Source: Burkholderiales bacterium
GTDB lineage: Bacteria > Pseudomonadota > Gammaproteobacteria > Burkholderiales > Burkholderiaceae_C
Direction: 5' to 3'
Length of the DNA stretch: 15,581 bases
Assembly: GCA_028869035.1 (NCBI GenBank)
Contig: JAGWTL010000026.1
Span: 1-15,581 of the forward strand
Shown here: in pieces, positions 1 through 7,427 of the stretch
How the letters are laid out: every line of letters begins with the position of its first letter
Position numbering within the stretch: position 1 is the stretch's first letter
Notes under the pieces: generated by a model
The model's database searches: none
What the model saw: only the letters and a program-made list of their open reading frames with translations
What the model was told of the DNA's origin: nothing
Program-made: the position numbers and the translations under genes

Positions 1-374
1 TTGAGGTAGCGCTCGCGGTCGGCCAGGTCGGCATGGGTCAGCAGCACCTGCGCACTGCCCAGGCCATGAGCCTTCAGGCGCGTCTCATACATCTGCGCCA
101 GGCCCATCTGACCGACAGCGGCAGCCGCCTGCAGCTCGTGGATTTCCTTGGGGCGACTGGTCCAGCCCAGTCGCTTCATCCCCTCGGCGATGGCGCCACT
201 GGAGACCATGATGACTTCACGCCCGTCGCGCACGAGTGCCGAGATCTGGCGGCTCCACTCCTCGATGGCGCGCTCGTCCAGCCCCTTGCCCTCGTTGGTG
301 ACGAGGCTGGAGCCGACCTTGACGACGATGCGACGCGCATTGCACAACACAGCGGGTGCGGATTTCTGGTTCAT
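1..374 (-). CDS. proB: Glutamate 5-kinase, N-terminal part (cut by window edge)
   Basis: ProB phosphorylates the gamma-carboxylate of glutamate with ATP, the first and feedback-controlled step of proline synthesis, in the cytoplasm. The ATG is at 374-372, and 124 codons are readable before the left edge, so the C-terminal two thirds (rest of the kinase fold and any PUA domain) are outside. Visible amino-acid-kinase motifs are VVKVGSSLVTNEG (about residues 17-29, phosphate and glutamate binding), VSSGAIAEG (57-65) and AAVGQ (85-89). The gene lies 57 bp downstream of obgE in the same direction, a linkage common in Betaproteobacteria, so it may share a transcript with obgE. I see no Shine-Dalgarno sequence before the ATG; TTTTCT directly precedes it. 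Identity is secure. Confidence 0.93.
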   Translation of the reverse strand, partial: MNQKSAPAVLCNARRIVVKVGSSLVTNEGKGLDERAIEEWSRQISALVRDGREVIMVSSGAIAEGMKRLGWTSRPKEIHELQAAAAVGQMGLAQMYETRLKAHGLGSAQVLLTHADLADRERYL

Positions 375-431
375 AGAAAAGCTGACAAGGCTGGCCGGAC
401 GAACCGGCAGCGATGGATGAATCCGGAGATT

Positions 432-1505
432 CTAGGCGTCCGGAGGAACGTCCTTGAAGCGCGGGTCGACCTCGACATGCGGCTGCTCAGCCACCTGCTG
501 GATCTTGACCTGTTCGTAGACCGCCTTGACCAGATGCTCGCAGCCCTCGCGCGTGAGCGCCGAGATCTGGAACACCGGGCCCTTGTGCTTCATGCGCTTG
601 ACGAAGTCCTTGACACGGGCCTCGCGCTCCTCGACCGGGATCATGTCCAGCTTGTTGAGCACCAGCCAGCGCGGCTTTTCGTACAGCGCCGCGTCGTATT
701 TCTTGAGTTCGGCCACGATGCCCTTGGCCTGGGCCACCGGGTCGGCGTTCTCGTCGAAAGGTGCCAGATCCACCACGTGCAGCAGCAGGCGGGTGCGCTG
801 CAGGTGACGCAGGAACAAGTGGCCCAGACCGGCGCCTTCGGAAGCGCCCTCGATCAGGCCGGGGAGGTCCGCCACGACAAAACTCTGCTCGGGACCCACG
901 CGCACCACGCCCAGATTGGGGTGCAGGGTGGTGAAGGGGTAGTCGGCGATGCGCGGGCGCGCATTGGAGATGGCCGTGATCAGGGTGGACTTGCCGGCAT
1001 TGGGCAGGCCCAGCAGACCGACGTCAGCCAGCACCTTGAGCTCGAGCTTGAGCTCCTTCTTCTCACCCGGCCAGCCTGGCGTCTTCTGACGCGGGGCGCG
1101 GTTGATGGCGCTCTTGAAGCGCAGGTTACCGAAGCCGCCGTCGCCCCCCTTGGCGATGGTGAGCACCTCGCCCGGTGTCAACAGTTCGTACAGCACCTCG
1201 CCGGTCTCGGCGTCACTGATGATGGTGCCCACTGGCATCTTGAGCGTGATGTCGTCACCGGCGGCGCCGAACATGTCCGAACCCATGCCGTGCTGGCCAC
1301 GCTTGGCCTCGAAACGTCGCGTGTAGCGGAAATCGACCAGAGTGTTGAGATTGGGGTCCGCCACCGCGAAGACGTGGCCGCCACGGCCCCCATCGCCGCC
1401 GTTGGGGCCGCCGAACTCCTTGTACTTCTCATGCCGGAACGAGACGCAGCCGTTCCCCCCATCGCCAGCGGCGATGTCGATAAAGGCTTCGTCGACGAAC
1501 TTCAT
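432..1505 (-). CDS. obgE: Obg-family GTPase (ribosome assembly, 50S)
   Basis: ObgE (CgtA) is an essential GTPase that binds the 50S subunit late in assembly and links growth, (p)ppGpp and chromosome events. The protein has 357 residues. The glycine-rich Obg fold covers about 1-158 (GDGGNG, GGPNGGDGGRGG, GGDGGFGN). The GTPase domain follows, with G1 GLPNAGKST 166-174, switch I TT 192-193, G3 DLPG 213-216, G4 NKLD 284-287 and G5 SAL 315-317. The C-terminal tail is short (about 30 residues) and lacks the long acidic extension of E. coli ObgE (about 390 residues). It follows rplU and rpmA, the usual bacterial order, but a strong terminator stands 30 bp upstream of its ATG. The ATG context is pyrimidine-rich (TCTCCTCTCACC) with no Shine-Dalgarno sequence. 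Identity is secure. Confidence 0.97.
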   Translation of the reverse strand: MKFVDEAFIDIAAGDGGNGCVSFRHEKYKEFGGPNGGDGGRGGHVFAVADPNLNTLVDFRYTRRFEAKRGQHGMGSDMFGAAGDDITLKMPVGTIISDAETGEVLYELLTPGEVLTIAKGGDGGFGNLRFKSAINRAPRQKTPGWPGEKKELKLELKVLADVGLLGLPNAGKSTLITAISNARPRIADYPFTTLHPNLGVVRVGPEQSFVVADLPGLIEGASEGAGLGHLFLRHLQRTRLLLHVVDLAPFDENADPVAQAKGIVAELKKYDAALYEKPRWLVLNKLDMIPVEEREARVKDFVKRMKHKGPVFQISALTREGCEHLVKAVYEQVKIQQVAEQPHVEVDPRFKDVPPDA

Positions 1506-1525
1506 GGTGAGAGGAGATTCTAGGT

Positions 1526-1553
1526 TCTATAAACAAAAAACCCTGCGCGTCAG
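1526..1553 (-). promoter_or_regulatory. Candidate sigma70 promoter for obgE overlapping the terminator
   Basis: On the minus strand CTGACG (1553-1548, 4 of 6 matches to TTGACA) lies in the terminator loop and start of the distal stem. It is followed after 16 bp by TATAGA (1531-1526, 4 of 6 matches to TATAAT). A start site near 1519 would give obgE a leader of about 14 nt. The match is moderate and the call is an inference; the alternative is simple read-through from rplU-rpmA. Confidence 0.35.
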
Positions 1554-1566
1554 GCGCAGGGTTTTT
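1535..1566. terminator. Rho-independent terminator after rpmA (bidirectional shape)
   Basis: An 8-bp perfect GC-rich stem (CCCTGCGC 1541-1548 with GCGCAGGG 1554-1561) closes a 5-nt loop. Six A residues flank it on the left and five T residues on the right, so it has a U-tract in either direction. It lies 18 bp beyond the rpmA stop and 30 bp before the obgE ATG. It should therefore end most rplU-rpmA transcripts and limit read-through into obgE. Confidence 0.9.
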
Positions 1567-1584
1567 GCGGAATCCAAGCAACGC

Positions 1585-1842
1585 TCAAGCGGCGGTGACG
1601 TTCACCGTGTGCTTGTTGAGCTCGCCCTTGACGGCAAACGACACTTGGCCGTCAACCAGCGCAAACAGGGTGTGGTCCTTGCCCACGCCGACATTGGTGC
1701 CGGGGTGGAACTTGGTGCCACGCTGGCGCACGATGATGGAACCGGCGCTGACCTGCTGGCCACCGAAGGCCTTCACGCCAAGCATCTTGGGCTGCGAATC
1801 GCGCCCGTTTCGCGTAGAGCCGCCGCCTTTTTTCTGTGCCAT
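1585..1842 (-). CDS. rpmA: 50S ribosomal protein L27
   Basis: L27 (bL27) is a small protein of the large ribosomal subunit. Its N-terminal arm reaches the peptidyl-transferase centre and helps place the tRNA acceptor ends. The 85-residue length is standard. The sequence begins MAQKKGGGSTRNGRDS and has the family core GVKAFGGQ and IIVRQRGT (about residues 22-43). The N-terminus lacks the cleavable extension found in Firmicutes, so no processing is expected. The gene is 12 bp downstream of rplU, with a good Shine-Dalgarno AAGGAG before its ATG, and the two are surely cotranscribed. The terminator at 1535-1566 ends the unit. Identity is secure. Confidence 0.98.
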   Translation of the reverse strand: MAQKKGGGSTRNGRDSQPKMLGVKAFGGQQVSAGSIIVRQRGTKFHPGTNVGVGKDHTLFALVDGQVSFAVKGELNKHTVNVTAA

Positions 1843-1854
1843 GACTCGTGCTCC

Positions 1855-2166
1855 TTATGCGGAGATGGCGCCGATTTGCAGTTCGGTGAACTGCTGGCGG
1901 TGCCCTTGACGTTTCTGATAGTGCTTACGACGGCGCATCTTGAAGATGCGAACCTTGTCGTGCTTGCCGTGAGCCACGACCGTGGCTTTGACAGTCGCGC
2001 CGGACACCAGGGGCGTACCGACCTTGAGTTCAGCGCCGTTGCCGACAGCCAGAACCTGATCGATGACGATCTCCTGGCCTACGTCCGCAGCAATCTGTTC
2101 TACTTTAATTTTTTCGCCAGCAGCAACACGATACTGTTTGCCACCGGTTTTTATGACCGCGTACAT
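1855..2166 (-). CDS. rplU: 50S ribosomal protein L21
   Basis: L21 (bL21) binds 23S rRNA in the large subunit. The 103 residues match the family length. The sequence opens MYAVIKTGGKQYRV and carries the conserved basic segment KVRIFKMRRRKHYQKRQGHRQ (about 71-91, where rRNA is contacted). An open frame continues upstream to 2472, but that part runs antisense through the divergent ispB gene. The ATG at 2166 is chosen for homology and for the Shine-Dalgarno AGAGGT 8 bp upstream. It is the first gene of rplU-rpmA, driven by the promoter at 2218-2246. Identity is secure. Confidence 0.98.
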   Translation of the reverse strand: MYAVIKTGGKQYRVAAGEKIKVEQIAADVGQEIVIDQVLAVGNGAELKVGTPLVSGATVKATVVAHGKHDKVRIFKMRRRKHYQKRQGHRQQFTELQIGAISA

Positions 2167-2217
2167 GTATGACCTCTTTGTATGAGCCTCCGCAGACGGA
2201 TTTCCGCAGAGCCCAAT

Positions 2218-2246
2218 ATTGTAGCACGGTTTGCGCTTACTGACAT
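2218..2246 (-). promoter_or_regulatory. Predicted sigma70 promoter of rplU-rpmA
   Basis: On the minus strand ATGTCA (2246-2241, 4 of 6 matches to TTGACA) is followed after 17 bp by TACAAT (2223-2218, 5 of 6 matches to TATAAT). A start near 2211 gives a leader of about 45 nt to the rplU ATG. That leader holds the 8-mer TCTGCGGA twice (2210-2203 and 2196-2189), 14 bp apart. The spacing and position fit well. Confidence 0.6.
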
Positions 2247-2247
2247 A

Positions 2248-2261
2248 GCCCCCTTGGGGGC
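2248..2261. repeat. GC palindrome between divergent rplU and ispB promoters
   Basis: A 6-bp inverted repeat, GCCCCC and GGGGGC, is separated by TT. It lies 1 bp from the rplU -35 box and just before the presumed ispB -35. The core resembles the CCCCCTCAAGGGGG element at 10508-10521 in this window, which suggests a dispersed intergenic family. A protein-binding or structural role is possible but not shown. Confidence 0.45.
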
Positions 2262-2264
2262 CGG

Positions 2265-2292
2265 CTGAGGTGGGGGCACGCCTTCCTATAAT
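2265..2292 (+). promoter_or_regulatory. Predicted promoter of ispB
   Basis: A perfect TATAAT lies at 2287-2292. The best upstream box at normal spacing is CTGAGG (2265-2270, 16 bp spacer), which is only a half match to TTGACA. A start near 2299 would leave about 30 nt to the GTG start of ispB. The -10 is convincing; the -35 is weak. Confidence 0.5.
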
Positions 2293-2329
2293 CGGGCCAC
2301 TTCCGCACCGGTTTACCTCCATTCCACCC

Positions 2330-3307
2330 GTGAACGCCCCCCACCCCGCCCCCCCGCTCGCCCTGATCGCCGACGACATGCGGGAGGTGGACCGCGTCAT
2401 CGCCGAAAAGCTGGATTCCGGGGTTCCCCTGGTGGGCCAGGTGGCGCGGTACATCATCGGCGCCGGCGGCAAGCGCCTGCGCCCGGCCCTGCTGCTGCTG
2501 GCCTGCGGCGCCCTGGGTTACCGCGGCGAGCAACGCTACAACCTCGCGGCCGTGGTCGAGTTCATCCACACGGCCACCCTGCTGCACGACGACGTGGTGG
2601 ACGATTCCACCCTGCGCCGCGGCAACGCCACCGCCAACGAGACCTTCGGCAACCCGGCCAGCGTGCTGGTGGGCGACTTCCTCTATTCCCGCGCCTTCCA
2701 GATGATGGTCGACGCGCAGAGCATGCGCATCATGCAGGTGCTGGCCGACGCCACCAACGTCATCGCCGAGGGTGAGGTGCAGCAGCTCATGAACATGCAC
2801 AACGCCGACCTGGACGAGGCCGGTTACCTGCAGGTGATCCGCTCCAAGACGGCCAAGCTGTTCGAGGCCAGCGCCCGCTGCGGCGCCATCCTGGCGGGCG
2901 CAGAACCCCTGCTGGAGGGGGCCTGCGCCGAATACGGCCAGGCCCTGGGCACGGCTTTCCAGGTCATCGACGACGTGCTGGACTACGCGGGTGATGCCGC
3001 GGTGATGGGCAAGAGCCTGGGAGACGATCTGCGCGAGGGTAAGGCGACGCTGCCGCTGATCGCCGCCATGCAACGCGGCTCGGACCCTGAGCGCAAGCTG
3101 ATCCGCGACGCCATCGAGCACGGCTCGGTAGATGAGCTGGATCAGGTGATCGCCATTGTGCGACGCACCGGCGCCCTGGAGGTGTCGCGACAGGCCGCGG
3201 CCCGCGAGGCCGAACGCGCCGTGGCTGCCGCACGGCGCCTGCCTGCCGGACCCCATGCCGCCAGTTTGATACAATTGGCGTCTCAACTGCTGGAACGTCA
3301 AGCCTGA
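2330..3307 (+). CDS. ispB: All-trans polyprenyl diphosphate synthase (probably octaprenyl)
   Basis: This cytoplasmic enzyme adds isopentenyl units to farnesyl diphosphate to build the side chain of ubiquinone (C40 in Burkholderiales, by analogy). The protein has 325 residues from GTG 2330. Motifs are GGKRLRP (46-52, diphosphate binding), the first aspartate-rich motif DDVVD (87-91), RSKTAKLFEA (171-180), the second aspartate-rich motif DDVLD (214-218) and GDDLREGKATLPL (231-243). The frame is open from ATG 2270, but that ATG lies upstream of the TATAAT at 2287. GTG 2330 is therefore preferred; ATG 2378 would cut conserved residues. No Shine-Dalgarno sequence is visible. It is divergent from rplU, as in many Beta- and Gammaproteobacteria. 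Chain length cannot be fixed from the sequence alone. Confidence 0.93.
   Translation: MNAPHPAPPLALIADDMREVDRVIAEKLDSGVPLVGQVARYIIGAGGKRLRPALLLLACGALGYRGEQRYNLAAVVEFIHTATLLHDDVVDDSTLRRGNATANETFGNPASVLVGDFLYSRAFQMMVDAQSMRIMQVLADATNVIAEGEVQQLMNMHNADLDEAGYLQVIRSKTAKLFEASARCGAILAGAEPLLEGACAEYGQALGTAFQVIDDVLDYAGDAAVMGKSLGDDLREGKATLPLIAAMQRGSDPERKLIRDAIEHGSVDELDQVIAIVRRTGALEVSRQAAAREAERAVAAARRLPAGPHAASLIQLASQLLERQA
3247..3275 (+). promoter_or_regulatory. Candidate tRNA-Pro promoter inside the 3' end of ispB
   Basis: TACAAT at 3270-3275 (5 of 6 to the -10 consensus) lies 56 bp upstream of the tRNA, with CGGACC (3 of 6) 17 bp before it. This would let the tRNA be made independently of ispB. The -35 is poor, so cotranscription with ispB followed by processing is equally possible. 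Confidence 0.3.
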
Positions 3308-3331
3308 CGCCCGCCCGGCAGTCGGGGACAT

Positions 3332-3408
<77 letters not shown>

Positions 3409-3411
3409 ATC

Positions 3412-3436
3412 ACCTGCCTTCCTCTCATGGGCAGGT
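3412..3436 (+). terminator. Hairpin just after tRNA-Pro (weak terminator or processing signal)
   Basis: A perfect 7-bp stem, ACCTGCC with GGCAGGT, closes an 11-nt loop, 3 bp beyond the tRNA CCA. No T-tract follows at once, so it may act as a 3' end or RNase processing structure rather than a classic terminator. The remaining bases to pilB at 3601 (164 nt) hold no gene and no convincing promoter. Confidence 0.35.
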
Positions 3437-3600
3437 CCGGGCAGCCCCAAGGGCATCCCAACCCGGTTTTCTCCCCCTGTACTTTTCATGTTGCGCAGCA
3501 ACGTCTGCTTGCAAAATGGCGCCGGGCTTTCGTTTACATCAGCCGGGCAATCGGCGATGATCCGTGGGTTTTCCTCCCGGAATATCGAAAAACACAGTCC

Positions 3601-5340
3601 ATGGCCGCCGTCGATACCGCCATCCACCGCGATAACGCTCCCATCGCCCTGCCTGGACTGGGGCGCGCCCTCATACTGGCGGGCAAGCTGGAGCAGAAGT
3701 CGGCGGAAGAGCTCTTCCGTCGGGCCTCCAGCAACAAGAGCAGCTTCATCGCAGAACTCACAGGTTCGGGGGCCGTGTCCGCGGCCGATCTCGCGCACAC
3801 CATGTCGGCGGCTTTCGCCGCGCCGCTGATTGACCTGGACGCTGTCGATACACAGCGCCTGCCCAAGGAACTGCTGGACCCCCGGATCTGTCATGACTAC
3901 CGCGTGGTGGTCCTGGGCAAACGCAGCAACCGCCTGGTCGTCGCTACCGCCGACCCCTCGGACCAGGCTGCCGCCGAAAAGATCAAGTTCGCCAGCCAGA
4001 TGGGTGTGGACTGGGTCATTGCGGAGTACGACAAGCTGCTCAAGCTGGTGGAGGTGCATGCCACCACAGCCTCGGAAGCCATCGACAACATCGTCGGCGG
4101 CGGCGACATCGAGTTCGACGAGTTCACGACCGAGGCGGTCAACGACAGCGCCGAATCCGCCGCCTCCGATGTGGACGACGCACCCGTCGTCAAGTTCCTG
4201 CACAAGATGCTGATCGATGCCATCGGCATGCGGGCCTCGGATCTGCATTTCGAGCCCTACGAGCACAACTACCGCGTGCGCTTTCGCATCGACGGTGAAT
4301 TGCGCGAGATCGCCTCGCCGCCCGTCGCCATCAAGGACAAGCTGGCCTCGCGCATCAAGGTGATCTCCAAGATGGACATCTCCGAGAAACGGGTGCCGCA
4401 GGACGGCAAGATGAAGCTCAAGGTCGGCCCCGAACGCGTCATCGATTTCCGGGTCAGCACACTGCCCACGCTGTTCGGCGAAAAGATCGTGATCCGTATC
4501 CTGGATCCGAACAGCGCCAAACTGGGCATCGACGCGCTGGGCTACGAACCGGAAGAAAAGGAACGGCTGCTCAAGGCCATCGCGCGTCCCTACGGCATGA
4601 TCCTGGTCACCGGCCCCACCGGCTCGGGCAAGACGGTGTCGCTCTACACCTGCCTGAATCTGCTCAACAAGCCCGGCGTGAACATCGCCACGGCCGAAGA
4701 CCCGTCCGAAATCAACCTGCCGGGCGTGAACCAGGTCAATGTCAACGACAAGGCCGGGCTGACCTTCGCCGCCGCGCTCAAGTCCTTCCTGCGGCAGGAT
4801 CCCGACATCATCATGGTGGGCGAAATACGCGACCTGGAGACCGCCGACATCGCCATCAAGGCGGCCCAGACCGGCCACCTGGTGATGTCCACGCTGCACA
4901 CCAATGACGCACCCACCACGCTCACGCGCATGCGCAATATGGGGATTGCCCCGTTCAACATCGCCTCCAGCGTGATCCTGATCACGGCGCAGCGTCTGGC
5001 GCGCCGCCTGTGCCCGAACTGCAAGGCGCCGGCCGAGATCCCCAAGAAGACGATGCTCGACGCCGGCTTCCAGCCGGACGAACTGGACGGCTCCTGGATC
5101 AACTACCGGCCGGTCGGCTGCTCGGCCTGCAACAACGGCTACAAGGGACGCGTGGGCATCTACCAGGTCATGCCGATCAGCGAGGAACTCCAACGCATCA
5201 TTCTGCGCGACGGTTCGGCCCTGGAGATTGCCAAACAGGCGCAGGCAGAGGGCGTTCGCTCGCTGCGGCAGTCCGGCCTGCACAAGGTCAAGCAGGGTCT
5301 GACTTCACTCGAAGAAGTCCTGGCCGTCACCAACGAATAA
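3601..5340 (+). CDS. pilB: Type IV pilus extension ATPase PilB
   Basis: PilB is the hexameric cytoplasmic ATPase that powers pilus assembly through the platform protein PilC. The 579-residue length is typical. An N-terminal MshEN-type domain (about 20-160) is followed by a linker and the secretion ATPase core. That core has Walker A GPTGSGKT (338-345), an Asp box AEDPSEINLPGVNQV (365-379), Walker B IIMVGEIRD (403-411) and a His box TGHLVMSTLHTND (424-436). A zinc tetracysteine follows (C471, C474, C507, C510). The frame is open from 3427, but the extra 58 codons have no family resemblance and the ATG at 3601 gives the normal length. No clear Shine-Dalgarno sequence precedes it. It heads pilBCD; pilC follows after 24 bp. 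No pilin gene is nearby. Confidence 0.97.
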   Translation: MAAVDTAIHRDNAPIALPGLGRALILAGKLEQKSAEELFRRASSNKSSFIAELTGSGAVSAADLAHTMSAAFAAPLIDLDAVDTQRLPKELLDPRICHDYRVVVLGKRSNRLVVATADPSDQAAAEKIKFASQMGVDWVIAEYDKLLKLVEVHATTASEAIDNIVGGGDIEFDEFTTEAVNDSAESAASDVDDAPVVKFLHKMLIDAIGMRASDLHFEPYEHNYRVRFRIDGELREIASPPVAIKDKLASRIKVISKMDISEKRVPQDGKMKLKVGPERVIDFRVSTLPTLFGEKIVIRILDPNSAKLGIDALGYEPEEKERLLKAIARPYGMILVTGPTGSGKTVSLYTCLNLLNKPGVNIATAEDPSEINLPGVNQVNVNDKAGLTFAAALKSFLRQDPDIIMVGEIRDLETADIAIKAAQTGHLVMSTLHTNDAPTTLTRMRNMGIAPFNIASSVILITAQRLARRLCPNCKAPAEIPKKTMLDAGFQPDELDGSWINYRPVGCSACNNGYKGRVGIYQVMPISEELQRIILRDGSALEIAKQAQAEGVRSLRQSGLHKVKQGLTSLEEVLAVTNE

Positions 5341-5364
5341 CAAGCGGGAGCTTCAGGGGGCAGC

Positions 5365-6582
5365 ATGGCAACAGCACAATCCAAAGGCAGCAAGGAGCAG
5401 GTCTTCGAATGGGAAGGCAAGGATCGAAATGGCAAGCTGGTGCGCGGCGAGATGCGCGCCGCTGGCGAAAACCAGGTGATGGCCTCGCTGCGTCGCCAGG
5501 GCGTCCTGCCGGGCAAGGTCAAGAAACGGCGGATGCGCTCCGGCAAGAAAATCACCGCCAAGGATCTGACCCTGTTCACGCGCCAGCTGGCCACCATGAT
5601 GAAGGCCGGCGTGCCCCTGCTGCAGGCCTTTGACATCGTGGGCCGCGGCAACGCCAACCCGAGTGTGACGCGCCTGCTCAATGACATCCGCAACGATGTC
5701 GAAACCGGCACCTCGCTGAGCACGGCCTTCCGCAAGTATCCGCTCTACTTCGACAACCTTTACTGCAATCTGATCGAAGCCGGTGAGGCCGCCGGTATCC
5801 TGGACCAGTTGCTGGACCGCCTGGCCGTCTACATGGAAAAGACCCAGGCCATCAAGTCCAAGATCAAGTCGGCGCTGATGTACCCGATCTCGGTGGTGGT
5901 GGTGGCCTTCGTGGTGGTGGCCGTGATCATGATCTTCGTGGTTCCGGCCTTCAAGCAGGTTTTTTCTTCGTTCGGCGCCGACCTGCCGGCCCCCACATTG
6001 ATCGTGATCGGCATGAGTGAATTCTTCGTCGCCTGGTGGTGGCTGATTTTCGGTGGTATCGGCGGTGGCCTCTATTTCTTCTTTCAGGCATGGCAGCGCA
6101 ATCGCAAGATGCAGAAGTTCATGGATCGGCTGCTGTTGAAAATACCGGTTTTCGGCGCCCTGATTGACAAATCGTGTATTGCACGTTGGACCCGGACGCT
6201 TTCCACCATGTTCGCAGCCGGTGTGCCTCTGGTGGAAGCCCTGGATTCGGTGGGAGGTGCCGCAGGCAACTCGGTCTACGAAGATGCCACCCTCAAAATC
6301 CAGCACGAGGTTTCCACAGGCACCAGCCTGACGGCCGCCATGACCAATGTGCACCTGTTCCCGAGCATGGTGCTGCAGATGTGCGCGATCGGTGAGGAGT
6401 CCGGCTCGATCGATCACATGCTGGGCAAAGCGGCCGACTTCTACGAAGCCGAGGTCGACGACATGGTGGCCGGCCTGTCCAGCCTGATGGAGCCCATCAT
6501 CATCGTGTTCCTGGGCACTATTGTCGGCGGCATCGTGGTCGCGATGTACCTGCCCATCTTCAAACTGGGCCAGGTAGTCTGA
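5365..6582 (+). CDS. pilC: Type IV pilus inner-membrane platform protein PilC
   Basis: PilC is the inner-membrane platform that transmits motion from PilB or PilT to the growing or retracting pilus. The 405 residues hold two GspF-type domains, about 68-190 and 271-392. Each has the repeat pattern TRQLATMMKAGVPLLQAFD in the first copy and TRTLSTMFAAGVPLVEALD in the second. Hydrophobic segments lie at about 175-197, 211-240 and 377-397. Basic stretches around 51-62 are cytoplasmic. A good Shine-Dalgarno (AGGGGG) lies 4 bp before the ATG. The stop overlaps the pilD start by one base (TGATG), so the two are translationally coupled. Identity is secure. Confidence 0.97.
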   Translation: MATAQSKGSKEQVFEWEGKDRNGKLVRGEMRAAGENQVMASLRRQGVLPGKVKKRRMRSGKKITAKDLTLFTRQLATMMKAGVPLLQAFDIVGRGNANPSVTRLLNDIRNDVETGTSLSTAFRKYPLYFDNLYCNLIEAGEAAGILDQLLDRLAVYMEKTQAIKSKIKSALMYPISVVVVAFVVVAVIMIFVVPAFKQVFSSFGADLPAPTLIVIGMSEFFVAWWWLIFGGIGGGLYFFFQAWQRNRKMQKFMDRLLLKIPVFGALIDKSCIARWTRTLSTMFAAGVPLVEALDSVGGAAGNSVYEDATLKIQHEVSTGTSLTAAMTNVHLFPSMVLQMCAIGEESGSIDHMLGKAADFYEAEVDDMVAGLSSLMEPIIIVFLGTIVGGIVVAMYLPIFKLGQVV

Positions 6583-7424
6583 TGCTCGTCTCCCACGGGT
6601 TCGACGCCGGACTGGCCGGTGTGCTGGGGCTGCTGATAGGCAGCTTTCTCAATGTGGTGATCTACCGTCTGCCCAAGATCATGGAGCGGCAATGGACCGC
6701 CGAGTGCGCGGAACTGGCCGGCAAGGAATTGCCGCAGACCGAAACGTTCAATCTGCTGGTACCCCGCTCACGCTGCCAGAAATGCGGCCACCAGATTCGC
6801 TGGTACGAGAATATTCCCGTGCTGAGCTACCTCTTCCTGCGCGGCAAATGCTCGGCCTGCGGTACACCCATCAGCCTGCGTTATCCCATGGTTGAACTGA
6901 GCACGGGTGCTCTGTTTTTCTACTGTGTCTGGCAGTGGGGGGTAACCCCAGCCGGTCTGGCCTGGTGCGGCTTCTCGGCAGCGATCATGGCGCTGGCCCT
7001 GATCGACTGGGACACCACGCTGCTGCCCGACAGCATCACACAGCCCTTGCTCTGGGCCGGCCTGATCGTGGCCGCGCTGAAGTGGGGCAGCATCACCCTT
7101 CCCGATGCCCTCTGGGGGGCCGTGGCCGGTTATCTGGCCCTGTGGCTGGTCTACTGGAGCTTCAAACTCGCCACCGGCAAGGAAGGCATGGGTTTCGGTG
7201 ATTTCAAGCTCTATGCGGCCCTGGGCGCGTGGTTTGGCTGGACGGCACTGGTGCCCATCATCCTGATGGCCTCGGTCATCGGCGCCATCGTCGGCATCAC
7301 CCTGAAATTCAGCAGCGGCCTGCGCGAAGGGGGCTATGTGCCTTTCGGCCCCTTCCTGGCAACAGCCGGGCTGACCGCCATGATCTTCGGCCCGCAAAGC
7401 ATCCTGCGTTTCGTCGGGTTGTGA
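6582..7424 (+). CDS. pilD: Prepilin leader peptidase / N-methyltransferase PilD
   Basis: PilD cleaves the positively charged leader of type IV prepilins and pseudopilins and methylates the new N-terminus, in the inner membrane. The 280-residue protein has a first membrane segment with GLLIGSFLNVVIYRLP (16-31), then a cytoplasmic loop with two CxxC pairs (C65, C68, C90, C93), and several further membrane helices. The catalytic aspartates are D142 in LIDWDTTLLPD and D206 in GMGFGDFKLY. They are 64 residues apart, as in characterised prepilin peptidases. The gene starts on the last base of the pilC stop codon. coaE follows after 3 bp, so pilBCD-coaE reads as one operon. PilD may also serve a type II secretion system elsewhere in the genome. 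Confidence 0.97.
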   Translation: MLVSHGFDAGLAGVLGLLIGSFLNVVIYRLPKIMERQWTAECAELAGKELPQTETFNLLVPRSRCQKCGHQIRWYENIPVLSYLFLRGKCSACGTPISLRYPMVELSTGALFFYCVWQWGVTPAGLAWCGFSAAIMALALIDWDTTLLPDSITQPLLWAGLIVAALKWGSITLPDALWGAVAGYLALWLVYWSFKLATGKEGMGFGDFKLYAALGAWFGWTALVPIILMASVIGAIVGITLKFSSGLREGGYVPFGPFLATAGLTAMIFGPQSILRFVGL

Positions 7425-7427
7425 ACG

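Noticed and set aside
33..1523. A 496-codon open frame on the plus strand opposite proB and obgE
   Set aside because: It is in codon register with obgE and is explained by the same avoidance of TTA, CTA and TCA. It also crosses two genes and the gap between them.
2270..2329. A 20-codon N-terminal extension of IspB starting at ATG 2270
   Set aside because: The TATAAT at 2287-2292 lies inside it, so a transcript from that promoter could not encode it; the extra residues do not resemble the family.
3517..3531. Sigma54-like sequence upstream of pilB (TGGCGC-N5-TTTC)
   Set aside because: It matches most of the consensus, but the essential GC of the -12 element is TC, and no activator site is evident. 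pilB genes are also not generally sigma54-dependent.
5884..5940. Repetitive GTGGTGGTGGTGG tracts in pilC
   Set aside because: These are valine codons in the first membrane helix of PilC (about residues 177-193), not a microsatellite with its own role.
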